Under the pieces are notes generated by a model that saw nothing but the letters and a program-made list of their open reading frames with translations, was not told the DNA's origin and ran no database searches. Shown piece after piece: positions 1 through 7,818 of a stretch of 34,133 nt of DNA (position 1 is its first letter; the number at the start of each line of letters is the position of its first letter). The position numbers were made by a program, and so were the translations under genes. Source of the stretch: an uncultured Eggerthellaceae bacterium (GTDB lineage: Bacteria; Actinomycetota; Coriobacteriia; Coriobacteriales; Eggerthellaceae); contig CAKUDT010000002.1 in assembly GCA_934645125.1 (NCBI GenBank), forward strand, positions 1-34,133. The letters run 5' to 3'.

Positions 1-1352
1 TTTTGCGTGCGCGAAGAATACACGTTGATGAACAAGATAACCAAAAACGAAATCAGGATAACCACAATCACCCAGAAGATGGCCGCATCGGTGTTGCCGC
101 CCATCCAATCGTAATAGATTGCCAGCGGAATGGTCTGCGTGATGCCCACATAATTGCCCGCGAAAAACAGCGTACAGCCGAATTCGCCCATGGCACGCGC
201 AAAGCCCAGCACCGTACCTGCCGCGATTGAAGGCCAAGCCAGCGGCACCATAATGCGCGTGAAGATGCGCGTCTCGCCCCAACCCAGCGTGCGAGCCGCG
301 TCCAGCATGTTCGCATCCAAGTTCTCAATCGCGCCGCGCACCGTGCGATACATCATGGGAAAACCCACCGCTGAACAGGCAATAACCGTTGCTGGCCACG
401 TGAACACAATGTCAATGCCATGAGCGATAAGCCACTTGCCCGTAAGAGAATTACCGCCGAACAACATGAGCAGCAGAAAGCCGCAAACCGTAGGCGGCAG
501 CACCATGGGAATAGTGAAAATGGTGTCCAGAATGCCCTTGAGCCTGCTTGATGCCTTAACAGTAAGCCACGCCGCCAAAAGACCCAGCAGGAAGATGATG
601 ACAATCGCAACGCCCGTGGTGCGCAGCGACACCCACAGCGGGCTCCAGTCAAGCTCTTGCAGGAAGCGCGCAACCCAGGCAAGACCCGTGGGCGCGCCCA
701 CCACGGAAATCTCAGACGCTGGCAAAATCAGACCCGACTCCGCATAAATGCCACCCGCGCTGCAATCCTCCGAATCGCCCTGCGTGATGGTAGCGTAATA
801 CACGCCTTCTTCGACCTCTACGCCAAACGAATACGTGTAGCCACCCATCTCAACTTGCGGTGCGCTGGTGAAAAACACCTGGTTATCAAGCGTTTCCAAA
901 CGCGTTCCGCCGTTCGACGATGCGCTATCGATTGTCTTGAGCGTGCTGATAAATTCTTCCTGGAACGACGCATCGGACAGCGAAATACCCAGCGCAGAAA
1001 CGCGCGATGCGGGGATGTACACAAGGGAGTAGCCGCGCGCATTCACCACCGCAAAGGCGTCGGCGGAAGCCATTTGGTAGCGGTAGCCGTAATACGTTCC
1101 CGAATAAGCCCTGTTCGTGCCCTTGTTCAAACGCTCGAAGGACGAAAATCCAAAGCTATCCTTGCCCATAACAATGGCGGTTGCGTCTTCGGAAATCTCC
1201 GCCGACGACTCGCTTGATCCAACCTGTTGATCAGCCGTGAAAGCGGCTTTATAGGTTGCATCAGACGAATCGGCCCACGACACCGCGGGCAAAAACATCG
1301 CGCACATCAGCGCCGATGCCAGGCACATGGCAAGCTTTTCGATAACCTTCAC
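1..1352 (-). CDS. modB: Molybdate ABC transporter permease ModB with extracytoplasmic N-terminal domain (3' end off the window)
   Basis: Integral membrane subunit that would pass molybdate from ModA across the membrane. The reading frame is open from a GTG at 1352 to the left edge (450 residues visible) and the GTG is preceded by AAGGGG six bases away. Residues 1-26 look like a signal peptide or first membrane anchor. Residues about 27-222 are a soluble domain I do not recognise, and 223-450 are the permease: helices around 245-265, 278-300, 318-335, 380-400 and 424-445. The EAA loop is at about 344-374 (key residues DAARTLGW...F...PLAWP), the signature contact for the ATPase. Ordinary ModB proteins are about 225 aa, so the first half is an addition. 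It lies 221 bp downstream of modA on the same strand; modC is expected beyond the edge. The family call is firm; the role of the N-terminal domain is unknown. Confidence 0.88.
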   Translation of the reverse strand, partial: MKVIEKLAMCLASALMCAMFLPAVSWADSSDATYKAAFTADQQVGSSESSAEISEDATAIVMGKDSFGFSSFERLNKGTNRAYSGTYYGYRYQMASADAFAVVNARGYSLVYIPASRVSALGISLSDASFQEEFISTLKTIDSASSNGGTRLETLDNQVFFTSAPQVEMGGYTYSFGVEVEEGVYYATITQGDSEDCSAGGIYAESGLILPASEISVVGAPTGLAWVARFLQELDWSPLWVSLRTTGVAIVIIFLLGLLAAWLTVKASSRLKGILDTIFTIPMVLPPTVCGFLLLMLFGGNSLTGKWLIAHGIDIVFTWPATVIACSAVGFPMMYRTVRGAIENLDANMLDAARTLGWGETRIFTRIMVPLAWPSIAAGTVLGFARAMGEFGCTLFFAGNYVGITQTIPLAIYYDWMGGNTDAAIFWVIVVILISFLVILFINVYSSRTQ

Positions 1353-1573
1353 ACGTTCCCCTTCGAACCCTTATACTCACATACTCGCGCGCCGACCTGC
1401 GCCGACGACTTATCGTGCGGATGTCCAGCATGCTGCAAACACATATGCGAAACCGCACGTGCAGCAACTGCGCGCAACAGCCGTACACGCGTCAAGCGCC
1501 GTTCATGAAAACGAGCGAGCAGCGCATTTGTGCCACCCGCTCTTTTCATTGCACAATTTGCTGCGACCCCTTA

Positions 1574-2458
1574 TTAGGCCAGCTCAAAACCGTACTTCTG
1601 GAAAATCTTCAGAGCCTCTGCATTCATGGAGCAGAAGTTCAGGAAGTCGGCAGCAACTTCTGCATTCTTTGCACCAGCAACAACAGCGCCCGGATACAGA
1701 ATATTCTTGTGCGAAGAAGCATCGGTGGTGTAGGCAACCTCTACGCCATCATAGCGATAGATATCGGAAGTGTACACGAAACCAACCTGGCACTGACCTC
1801 CAGAGACGTACTTAGCAACCGTGCCCACCTTGTCGGCGCCCGCATTCATCTTGCCGCTAATGCTCTCATCCCAAACGATGTTCTCAATGGTGCCGTCTTC
1901 GTCGGTGGTGTACGTTACCAGGCCGACGCTCTCAAGGCACTGCAGAGCATACTTGCCCGCAGGAACAACGTTGGGATCGCCAATGGCAATGGACGTGACG
2001 GCATCGGACTTCAGGTCCTCCAAAGAAGTGATCTTCAGATCGGAACCAGACTTCATGCAAATAACCAGGTCGTTCTTGAACATGTCGGAACGCGTAGCTG
2101 CATCAACGGAGCCAGCCGCCTCGGCCTTGTCCATGGTTGCCTTGGAAGCAGTGATCAAAGCATCGGCGGAGCCGGGGGCGTCGGCAAGCTTCTTGATCAG
2201 CGTGCCAGAAGCCTCGAACTGGGTGTCGGCAAACGTGACGTTCGGGTTAGCCTTCGTGTAAAGGTCCTGAACCTCGGGAAGCGCCTTCTGCAAGGAGTTT
2301 GCTGCGAAAATCTGCAGCTGAACCTGCTCAGCGGACGTGGAAGAAGAAGCGGAAGCGGATGCGCTTGAAGATGAGGAAGAGCATCCCACAAGAGCCAAGC
2401 CGCTTACCAGGGCAAACGTTGCAATGGCAACGCCAGCAATCTTGGTAAACTTTTTCAT
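1574..2458 (-). CDS. modA: Molybdate-binding lipoprotein ModA
   Basis: Extracytoplasmic solute-binding protein that delivers molybdate (or tungstate) to the ModB permease. The start is the ATG at 2458, not the in-frame one at 2473, because the ribosome binding site GAAAGGGG lies between them with five bases to this ATG. Residues 1-26 form a lipoprotein signal with lipobox ALVGC, followed by a Ser/Ala-rich spacer typical of membrane-tethered binding proteins. The body matches the ModA/SBP_bac_11 pattern: FAANSLQKALPEV early, FEASGTLIKKLADAPGSADALITAS, then GDPNVVPAGKYALQ, with VGFVYTSDIYR and PGAVVAGAKNAEVAADFLNF near the C-terminus. Length (about 294 aa) is normal. It heads the modAB unit and probably has its own regulated promoter. 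Confidence 0.95.
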   Translation of the reverse strand: MKKFTKIAGVAIATFALVSGLALVGCSSSSSSASASASSSTSAEQVQLQIFAANSLQKALPEVQDLYTKANPNVTFADTQFEASGTLIKKLADAPGSADALITASKATMDKAEAAGSVDAATRSDMFKNDLVICMKSGSDLKITSLEDLKSDAVTSIAIGDPNVVPAGKYALQCLESVGLVTYTTDEDGTIENIVWDESISGKMNAGADKVGTVAKYVSGGQCQVGFVYTSDIYRYDGVEVAYTTDASSHKNILYPGAVVAGAKNAEVAADFLNFCSMNAEALKIFQKYGFELA

Positions 2459-2492
2459 TGTTGCCCCTTTCATTTCGTTTTCTTAAATTATC

Positions 2493-2518
2493 CTGAAATA
2501 CAATTATTTACATTTCAG
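2493..2518. promoter_or_regulatory. Inverted repeat upstream of modA, possible metal-responsive operator
   Basis: CTGAAAT (2493-2499) and ATTTCAG (2512-2518) form perfect 7-bp arms around a 12-base AT-rich centre. It sits just downstream of the candidate modA promoter, where a bound repressor would block transcription. ModE-type regulators bind AT-rich palindromes upstream of modA, but this one does not match the E. coli ModE box, so the regulator is unknown. Confidence 0.4.
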
Positions 2519-2532
2519 AATCATTTGTCCTA

Positions 2533-2561
2533 AGAATATTTCTCTTACAGTCTATTTGCAA
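2533..2561 (-). promoter_or_regulatory. Candidate modA promoter
   Basis: On the minus strand TTGCAA (2556-2561) is followed after 17 bases by TATTCT (2533-2538). Each box matches the sigma-70 consensus at four of six positions. It lies in an AT-rich stretch about 75 bp upstream of the modA start, and a palindrome lies between it and the gene. Confidence 0.45.
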
Positions 2562-2637
2562 GAAAAAATATATGAAATGCGATAAAAATGGGCAAATAAA
2601 GCGAAGGAGCAGGCGGAAGGCGTAAAAAGGCAGCCTA

Positions 2638-2668
2638 GAAAACGAAGGCGCTACAAAAGAGCGCCTTC
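2638..2668 (-). terminator. Intrinsic terminator of moeA, overlapping its stop codon
   Basis: Nine-base arms 2660-2668 and 2644-2652 (GAAGGCGCT / AGCGCCTTC) with a 7-base loop are followed on the minus strand by GTTTTC. The moeA stop codon lies at the base of the stem-loop. The T-run is short, so termination may be partial. Confidence 0.6.
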
Positions 2669-3910
2669 GTCGATACGGTTAAGAACGCAGGTCACCGGCG
2701 TGCCCGCAGAAATAAGCCCTGCACCTTCCGGCAGAATAACCAGGCAGTCGGATTCCTGAAGCGACCCATACAGTCCGCTTGACTGGTTCTTGCACATACT
2801 CACCACGTATTCTCCCTGGTCATCCTTGGACAGGAAGCCGCGATTGAAGAACAAACGCGCGTCTTTCTTCTTCGTATCTGTGGAGAGTTTTGCAGTAACC
2901 GTGGGGTGATCGATGGCGGTAAAGCCCTGCCGAAGGCGCAGCGCAGGACGCACGAAAATTTCGAATCCCATGGCCGAGGCGCCCGGATTGCCCGAAAGCA
3001 CGAAAACCGGCTTTCCGTTGATCTCGCCGAAGGGCTGGCTTTTGCCTGGCTTCATGTTCACGCGCAAGAAGTGAATCTTGCCCAAGCGCTCCAGAATTGC
3101 GGGGGTGTAGTCGAAATCGCCTGCGCACGCGCCGCCCGTTGAGACCACAACATCGCATTCTTCCGCTGCACGTTTGAAGGCGTCTTCGATTTGCTGCTCA
3201 TTATCGGTTACGCGCGGGTACACAACCGGCTCGCAGCCTGCTGCACGCACATAAGCGCTGATAGAGTACACGTTGCTATCGCGAATCATGCCAGGGCCAG
3301 GCACTTCGCTGGCATCAACCAGTTCGCTGCCAATGGTGAAAATACCCACTTTCGGCGCGGCGTACACCGGTACTTCCAGGTTGCCCGTCGATGCCAAAAG
3401 GCCTGCTCCCGCGGGAGTAATAACCGCACCCGCGCGCAGAATCAAGTCGCCCTTCTTTGCTTCTTCGCCTGCTTTGCGAATGTTGTTGCCCAGCTTGGAA
3501 GGTTCGGCGAACGTAATGGCATCACCCACGGAACCTTGGCCTTCGAACGTCACGATCTCAATCTAGACCACGGTATCGGCGCCTTCGGGAACGGGCGCGC
3601 CCGTCATAATGCGTGCGCACTGACCTGGCTGAATGACCTGGTCGTAATGAGAACCCGCGCCAATATGGGCAACGCACGTCAGACTTACGGGGGCGTCATC
3701 GCGGGCAGCGGCAATGTCGGCGCTGCGCAGGCAGAAGCCGTCCATGGCGCTGTCGTCGAACGGTGTGACATCAATATCGGAGTAAACATCGGAAGCAAGA
3801 ACACGACCAACCGCCTGATCAGGTAAAACTTTTACGATGCCACCCGGCTTCACATTCTGGCGAACAAGCTCGCGCGCCTCGTTCACGCTGATAGACGTTG
3901 AAATGTCCAT
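2651..3910 (-). pseudogene. moeA: moeA (molybdopterin molybdotransferase) interrupted by one in-frame TAG
   Basis: MoeA inserts molybdate into adenylylated molybdopterin in the last step of molybdenum cofactor synthesis. The reading starts at ATG 3910 (GGAGG four bases upstream) and is collinear with MoeA over 419 codons, close to the usual 400-410 aa. Codon 116 (3563-3565) is TAG, directly after GADTVV; family members usually carry Gln here followed by acidic and aliphatic residues, so a CAG-to-TAG change is the simplest explanation. Both sides stay in the same frame. Visible motifs are TPFDDSAMDGF, RIMTGAPVPEGADTVV, GSELV, RDSNVY, STGGACAGDFDYT (ligand-binding loop), MKPGKSQPFG and LSGNPGASAMG. 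The C-terminal part could restart at GTG 3553 but would lack the N-terminal half-domain. Alternatives are a sequencing error, amber suppression or true loss. It sits beside modAB, consistent with a molybdenum module. Confidence 0.9.
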
Positions 3911-4010
3911 ATATCCTCCAATCGGGTTGATTCTTTTCTGTAAAGATTCTTTCCTGCATATAATACCCCTTCGCGACTTTCCATATGCGAAAAAGAAGTA
4001 AGTAAATTAG

Positions 4011-4020
4011 CGAGCGCTCG
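4011..4020. repeat. 10-bp perfect palindrome in the moeA-yeiH divergent gap
   Basis: CGAGCGCTCG lies in the 263-bp gap between the divergent moeA and yeiH-family genes. A second inverted repeat, TTGAC-N7-GTCAA (4071-4087), lies closer to the plus-strand gene. Either could be a regulator site; no sigma-70 promoter with good spacing was found for the plus-strand gene. Confidence 0.25.
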
Positions 4021-4173
4021 TTTCCTTACCGCAAGATAAGAGTAAAATTCTGAGCGGAAAATACACTGGCTTGACATTCAGCGTCAAAGCATGCCGCGCC
4101 CCTGATGGGAAGCGCGACCAATCGAGCAACACAGCAGTTCAAGTCGCAATAACGGAATTCGAGGCTTTATCGT

Positions 4174-5220
4174 ATGGAACTCATCAAAAAACGCGCCGCG
4201 GGCGTGTGCGTATGCGCGCTGCTCGCACTTCCCTGCTGGTTTTTGGGCACGCTCTTTCCCCTGGTAGGCGGTCCTGTTTTCGCCATTTTGATTGGCATGA
4301 TCATCGCGCTGTTCTGGAAGAAGAAGGGCGCGTGCGCCGACGGCATTCAGTTCACGGGCAAAAAAGTGCTGCAATACGCGGTTATCCTTTTGGGCTTCGG
4401 ACTGAACTTGGCGCAGATTGCCCAGGTGGGGACGCTGTCGCTGCCCATCATTTGCTCTACCATTGCCACCTCGCTCATTGTGAGCTACGTGATGTATCGC
4501 GTGCTTTCCGTGCCCAGCAATAGCGCCGTGCTTATTGGCGTGGGCAGCTCCATTTGCGGCGGAAGCGCCATTGCTGCCACAGCACCCGTGATTAAAGCCG
4601 ATGACAAGGAAGTTGCCCAGGCTATCTCGGTTGTGTTCCTGTTCAACGTTATTGCCGCGCTTGTCTTCCCCACGTTGGGTTCGTGGCTGGGTCTTTCCGA
4701 CCAGGGATTTGCGCTGTTTGCAGGCACGGCGGTCAACGATACGTCATCGGTTACCGCTGCAGCATCGAGCTGGGACGACATGCACCCCGGTGCGGACACG
4801 TTAAGCCAAGCGACCATCGTGAAGCTCACGCGCACGCTAGCAATTATCCCCATCACGCTCGTATTGGCGCTGTGGACCGCGTGCAAAGAGGCAAAAGCTG
4901 CTGCAGCCGCAGGTCAAACAGCCGAAGGCGGAAACGCATTCAGCCTGAAGCGCGCATTCCCGATGTTCATCCTGTGGTTCGTGGTAGCCTCTATCATTAC
5001 CACCGCTGCCACTACGGCAGGCGTTGATCCCGCGTTGTTCAGCCCACTGAAGATGCTCTCGAAGTACTTCATTGTTATGGCGATGATGGCGATTGGCCTG
5101 AACACCGACCTTGTTGGCCTGGTGAAATCGGGAGCGAAGCCCATCGTTTTGGGCGCATGCTGCTGGGTTGCCATTGCGTGCGTAAGTTTGGGGATGCAGG
5201 CGCTTCTGGGCATTTGGTAG
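4174..5220 (+). CDS. YeiH/UPF0324-family membrane protein (putative sulfate or anion exporter)
   Basis: Polytopic inner-membrane protein of the YeiH (UPF0324, Cons_hypoth698) family, which databases often label putative sulfate exporter although the substrate is poorly established. It starts at ATG 4174 with a weak GAGG nine bases upstream and has 348 residues, the normal length. About ten hydrophobic segments are visible. Family signatures are ILLGFGLNLAQI (about 72-83), the strongly conserved GVGSSICGGSAIAAT (about 122-136), AVNDTSSVTAA and ALFSPLKMLSKYFIVMAMMAIGLNTDL. It is divergent from moeA and followed by metA on the same strand 311 bp later. A link to sulfur or oxyanion handling beside molybdate uptake and methionine synthesis is attractive but only circumstantial. 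Confidence 0.88.
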   Translation: MELIKKRAAGVCVCALLALPCWFLGTLFPLVGGPVFAILIGMIIALFWKKKGACADGIQFTGKKVLQYAVILLGFGLNLAQIAQVGTLSLPIICSTIATSLIVSYVMYRVLSVPSNSAVLIGVGSSICGGSAIAATAPVIKADDKEVAQAISVVFLFNVIAALVFPTLGSWLGLSDQGFALFAGTAVNDTSSVTAAASSWDDMHPGADTLSQATIVKLTRTLAIIPITLVLALWTACKEAKAAAAAGQTAEGGNAFSLKRAFPMFILWFVVASIITTAATTAGVDPALFSPLKMLSKYFIVMAMMAIGLNTDLVGLVKSGAKPIVLGACCWVAIACVSLGMQALLGIW

Positions 5221-5224
5221 AAGA

Positions 5225-5277
5225 GCGCGAGCGCTTTTGGGTGCCCGACGACTCCTGGCGCGAGCGCTTTTGGGTGC
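5225..5277 (+). repeat. Two copies of a 20-bp direct repeat just after the yeiH-family gene
   Basis: GCGCGAGCGCTTTTGGGTGC occurs at 5225-5244 and again at 5258-5277, exactly 33 bp apart. Each copy contains AGCG/GGCG-CGAG-CGCT followed by TTTT, so tandem mini-terminators are possible, but the stems are only 3-4 bp. Confidence 0.5.
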
Positions 5278-5531
5278 GAAGGGCTCCCGATGCGGATGCT
5301 CTCAGGCGCTCAACAGCACTTGCAGCACGCTTGGCGCGAAATCCCCCCAGCTATCAATTTAATCAATAGTTGGATATCGAATAAAAATGAATCTAGAGCA
5401 TGTTAGTTCGAGTATCATTAGCAATGCCGCATGTCGCACCATAGTGCGTGATTGCCTGCGCGTAAAACCAAGGCGGCGTATGAAGCTTCGCAACACTGCG
5501 CTGCAAAACCATAGAACGAAAAGGACGTATC
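5278..5531. other. Intergenic region upstream of metA
   Basis: No gene is supported here. It contains an AT-rich stretch (about 5355-5395) that probably holds the metA promoter. I searched by eye for SAM-type riboswitch landmarks upstream of metA and did not find any. Confidence 0.5.
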
Positions 5532-6464
5532 GTGCCCATTCGCATTCCCGATCAACTGCCTGCAACCGAAACGCTTGAGAGCGAGAACATCTTCGTTATG
5601 ACGGAGCACCGCGCTTTGTCGCAGGATATCCGCCCCCTGAAGCTGCTTCTTTTGAACTTGATGCCCACAAAAATCGTGACGGAAACGCAGATTCTACGCA
5701 AGCTATCCAACACGCCGCTTCAGATTGAAATCGATCTTTTGCACACCATCAGCCACGAAGCGAAAAACGTTGCCGAGCAACATCTTGAGACGTTCTACAC
5801 GGATTTTCCCACCATCAAGGACCGCCATTACGACGGCATGATTATTACGGGAGCGCCTGTTGAGAAGCTTGATTTCCAGGAAGTCGATTACTGGGACGAG
5901 CTGTGTGAAATCATGACGTGGTCGCAAACGCACGTTCACAGCACGTTGCACATTTGCTGGGGCGCGCAAGCCGGCATCTTCTTCCATTACGGCGTGCCTA
6001 AGCACGAGCTGTCCGAAAAGCGGCTGGGCGTTTTCGAGCATAAAGTGGTAAAGCCGAGCTCGCCGCTCGTACGCGGATTCGACGACGTTTTCATGGCTCC
6101 CCATTCGCGCTACACCGAAGTTAGCACAGAAGACATTGAGAAGAATCCCCTGCTTGAGATTTTGGCAATAAGCGATCGCGCCGGCGTTTACCTGGCGAAA
6201 AGCGTTGATAGCCACAATTTTTTCGTGTTCGGCCATCCCGAATACGACACCGACACGCTGAAAAACGAGTATCTGCGTGACACGACAAGCGGCGTTAATT
6301 TCGCCATTCCGGAAAACTACTTCCCCAACGACGACCCCACGCAGGAGCCGCATGCCACGTGGAGGGCGCATGCGCAGCTGCTCTACACGAATTGGCTGAA
6401 TTACTACGTGTACCAGACCACGCCGTATGACATCGATGCCATTGGTGGCGCGGACGCCAATTAG
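5532..6464 (+). CDS. metA: Homoserine O-acyltransferase MetA, predicted acetyl-CoA specific
   Basis: Cytoplasmic enzyme that acylates homoserine as the first committed step of methionine synthesis. The start is GTG 5532 with AAGGA about seven bases upstream; 310 aa is the family length. Seen motifs are LLLNLMPTKIVTETQILRKL (about 39-58), TGAPVE (106-111), HICWGAQAG with nucleophile Cys142, FEHKV, DDVFMAPHSRYTEV and FGHPEYD, which carries the His/Glu of the catalytic machinery. Residue 111 is Glu. Structural work on this family showed that Glu at 111 favours acetyl-CoA while Gly (as in E. coli) favours succinyl-CoA, so this is probably an O-acetyltransferase despite the usual succinyltransferase label. 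It is monocistronic and converges on the LCP gene 11 bp away. Confidence 0.95.
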   Translation: MPIRIPDQLPATETLESENIFVMTEHRALSQDIRPLKLLLLNLMPTKIVTETQILRKLSNTPLQIEIDLLHTISHEAKNVAEQHLETFYTDFPTIKDRHYDGMIITGAPVEKLDFQEVDYWDELCEIMTWSQTHVHSTLHICWGAQAGIFFHYGVPKHELSEKRLGVFEHKVVKPSSPLVRGFDDVFMAPHSRYTEVSTEDIEKNPLLEILAISDRAGVYLAKSVDSHNFFVFGHPEYDTDTLKNEYLRDTTSGVNFAIPENYFPNDDPTQEPHATWRAHAQLLYTNWLNYYVYQTTPYDIDAIGGADAN

Positions 6465-6475
6465 GCTGCTCCGCG

Positions 6476-7774
6476 CTACTTACCGAGTTCGATTACCTGG
6501 GAAGTGCCCACTTGAGCTGCGCCATCGGTGGTTTCGGTGCGCTCCATAACCAGGGAAGGGTCTCTTCCGGCATCGACTTCGGCCATAATCTTTTCCCATT
6601 GCTCAGGAGCTTCTTCGGTAAGCCATAGACCCGTGCTGGCATCAAGGCTGCCCTCGGTTGGCCCCGTGCAGGAATATACCGTAACGCTTCCGCTGCCAGC
6701 GATTTTCAAAGCCCATGAGGCCAGGTCAACAAGCGAAACATCGGTCTCAACCATAGAAGCAAGCGTGCGGATTTGTCCCAGCATTTCAAGGGAAGGCTTC
6801 GTCAAAACCTGCTTGATGATGCCCACCATAAGCGCGCGGACGTTTGCCTGGCGAATGGCATCTTGCGTAATACCCTGGTAGGAATAAGCCGTGCGCATGC
6901 GTGCGAGTGCAACCGCCTGCTCGCCGTCAAGAACATTCTTTCCAGCATCCACATGAACGGTCGGCCTGTCGTGGGTGTAAACCTGGTAATCGAATGAGTA
7001 GGGGACGTCAACTTCAACGCCACCCAGGGTGTCTACAACCTCTTCGAGCTGGTCAAAGCCCACTTTGACGAAGTGAGAAATGTTAACGCCGGTAAGCTGC
7101 GATACCGCTTGAATGCAAGCGGCTTCGCCTTGCTCGGAAAACACCTGATTCAGCTTTACCGTGCGATCATCAATTTGATACGGCGTATCGCGTGGAACGG
7201 ATACCATGATAATAGTGGGCGTTTTCACATCAACGCGCACAAGAACCATGGCATCGCTTCGAGCGCCATTGTCTTCCCATTCATCGGAGCCAATAGCCAG
7301 AATATAGAAGGGTTCACCCGCTTTCGCTTTCGTAAGAACGCCATTCAGCTGCTCGGAATCGCCCTTGTAGGAAAGGATGCCCGACAAACTGCCTGCATAA
7401 AGAGCAACGGCACCACCGAAAGCAAGAATAATCGCAAGCAACACGCCCAAAATGACAAAGGGAGCTTTTCGACGCTTGCATTTAGGACTCGTACCTTGAA
7501 TCTGCCGCTGCCCGCCACTGGGCGGGATATTGGCATGACGCGGTGTACGCGGCGCATCTGCGTCCCCAACGTGCTCAGGTTCTGCAACCCCCGCGCACGC
7601 AGAACCCGCGGCCCCGATGCGCTCAGCGCCAGCAACCCCCGCGCATGCGGCATCCGAGGCCCCGGCGCATTCGGCACTAGCAGCCTCGGCGGCTTGCTCA
7701 CTGCAAGCGCCACTAGGCACCATGCGAGCGTGTTTCCCCTGGTAGGCATTGTGATTATGCTGCGAATCCCGCAT
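6476..7774 (-). CDS. LytR-CpsA-Psr (LCP) family cell-wall glycopolymer ligase
   Basis: Membrane-anchored enzyme of the LCP family, which transfers undecaprenyl-linked glycopolymers onto peptidoglycan. The start is ATG 7774 (AGGAG six bases upstream) rather than the adjacent TTG 7777. Residues 1-105 are a long Ala/Cys/Gly-rich cytoplasmic tail with imperfect repeats around GAERIGAAGSACAGVAEPEH, followed by basic KCKRRK, one helix at about 107-130, and the extracytoplasmic catalytic domain. LCP motifs visible are ILAIGSDEW, ARSDAMVLVRVD, VSVPRDT, VKLNQVF and ALARMRTAY...QDAIRQANVR. It follows the CWB2-LCP gene by 44 bp on the same strand, so both are probably co-transcribed. The Cys-containing cytoplasmic tail is unusual and its role is unknown. 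Confidence 0.9.
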   Translation of the reverse strand: MRDSQHNHNAYQGKHARMVPSGACSEQAAEAASAECAGASDAACAGVAGAERIGAAGSACAGVAEPEHVGDADAPRTPRHANIPPSGGQRQIQGTSPKCKRRKAPFVILGVLLAIILAFGGAVALYAGSLSGILSYKGDSEQLNGVLTKAKAGEPFYILAIGSDEWEDNGARSDAMVLVRVDVKTPTIIMVSVPRDTPYQIDDRTVKLNQVFSEQGEAACIQAVSQLTGVNISHFVKVGFDQLEEVVDTLGGVEVDVPYSFDYQVYTHDRPTVHVDAGKNVLDGEQAVALARMRTAYSYQGITQDAIRQANVRALMVGIIKQVLTKPSLEMLGQIRTLASMVETDVSLVDLASWALKIAGSGSVTVYSCTGPTEGSLDASTGLWLTEEAPEQWEKIMAEVDAGRDPSLVMERTETTDGAAQVGTSQVIELGK

Positions 7775-7818
7775 CAACTACTCCTGAGCACTTCCCGTAA
7801 CCAACCAAGCACCAAACG

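Noticed and set aside
1506..1545. Inverted repeat GAGCG/CGCTC between modA and modB
   Set aside because: Only five base pairs, a long loop and a short T-run; too weak to call a terminator.
1349..1549. Minus-strand 66-codon frame whose TGA overlaps the modB GTG by four bases
   Set aside because: No ribosome binding site, a basic shadow-like sequence and no recognisable family; the overlap alone is not enough.
5221..5531. SAM riboswitch upstream of metA
   Set aside because: None of the conserved SAM-I, SAM-II or SAM-III landmarks were seen.
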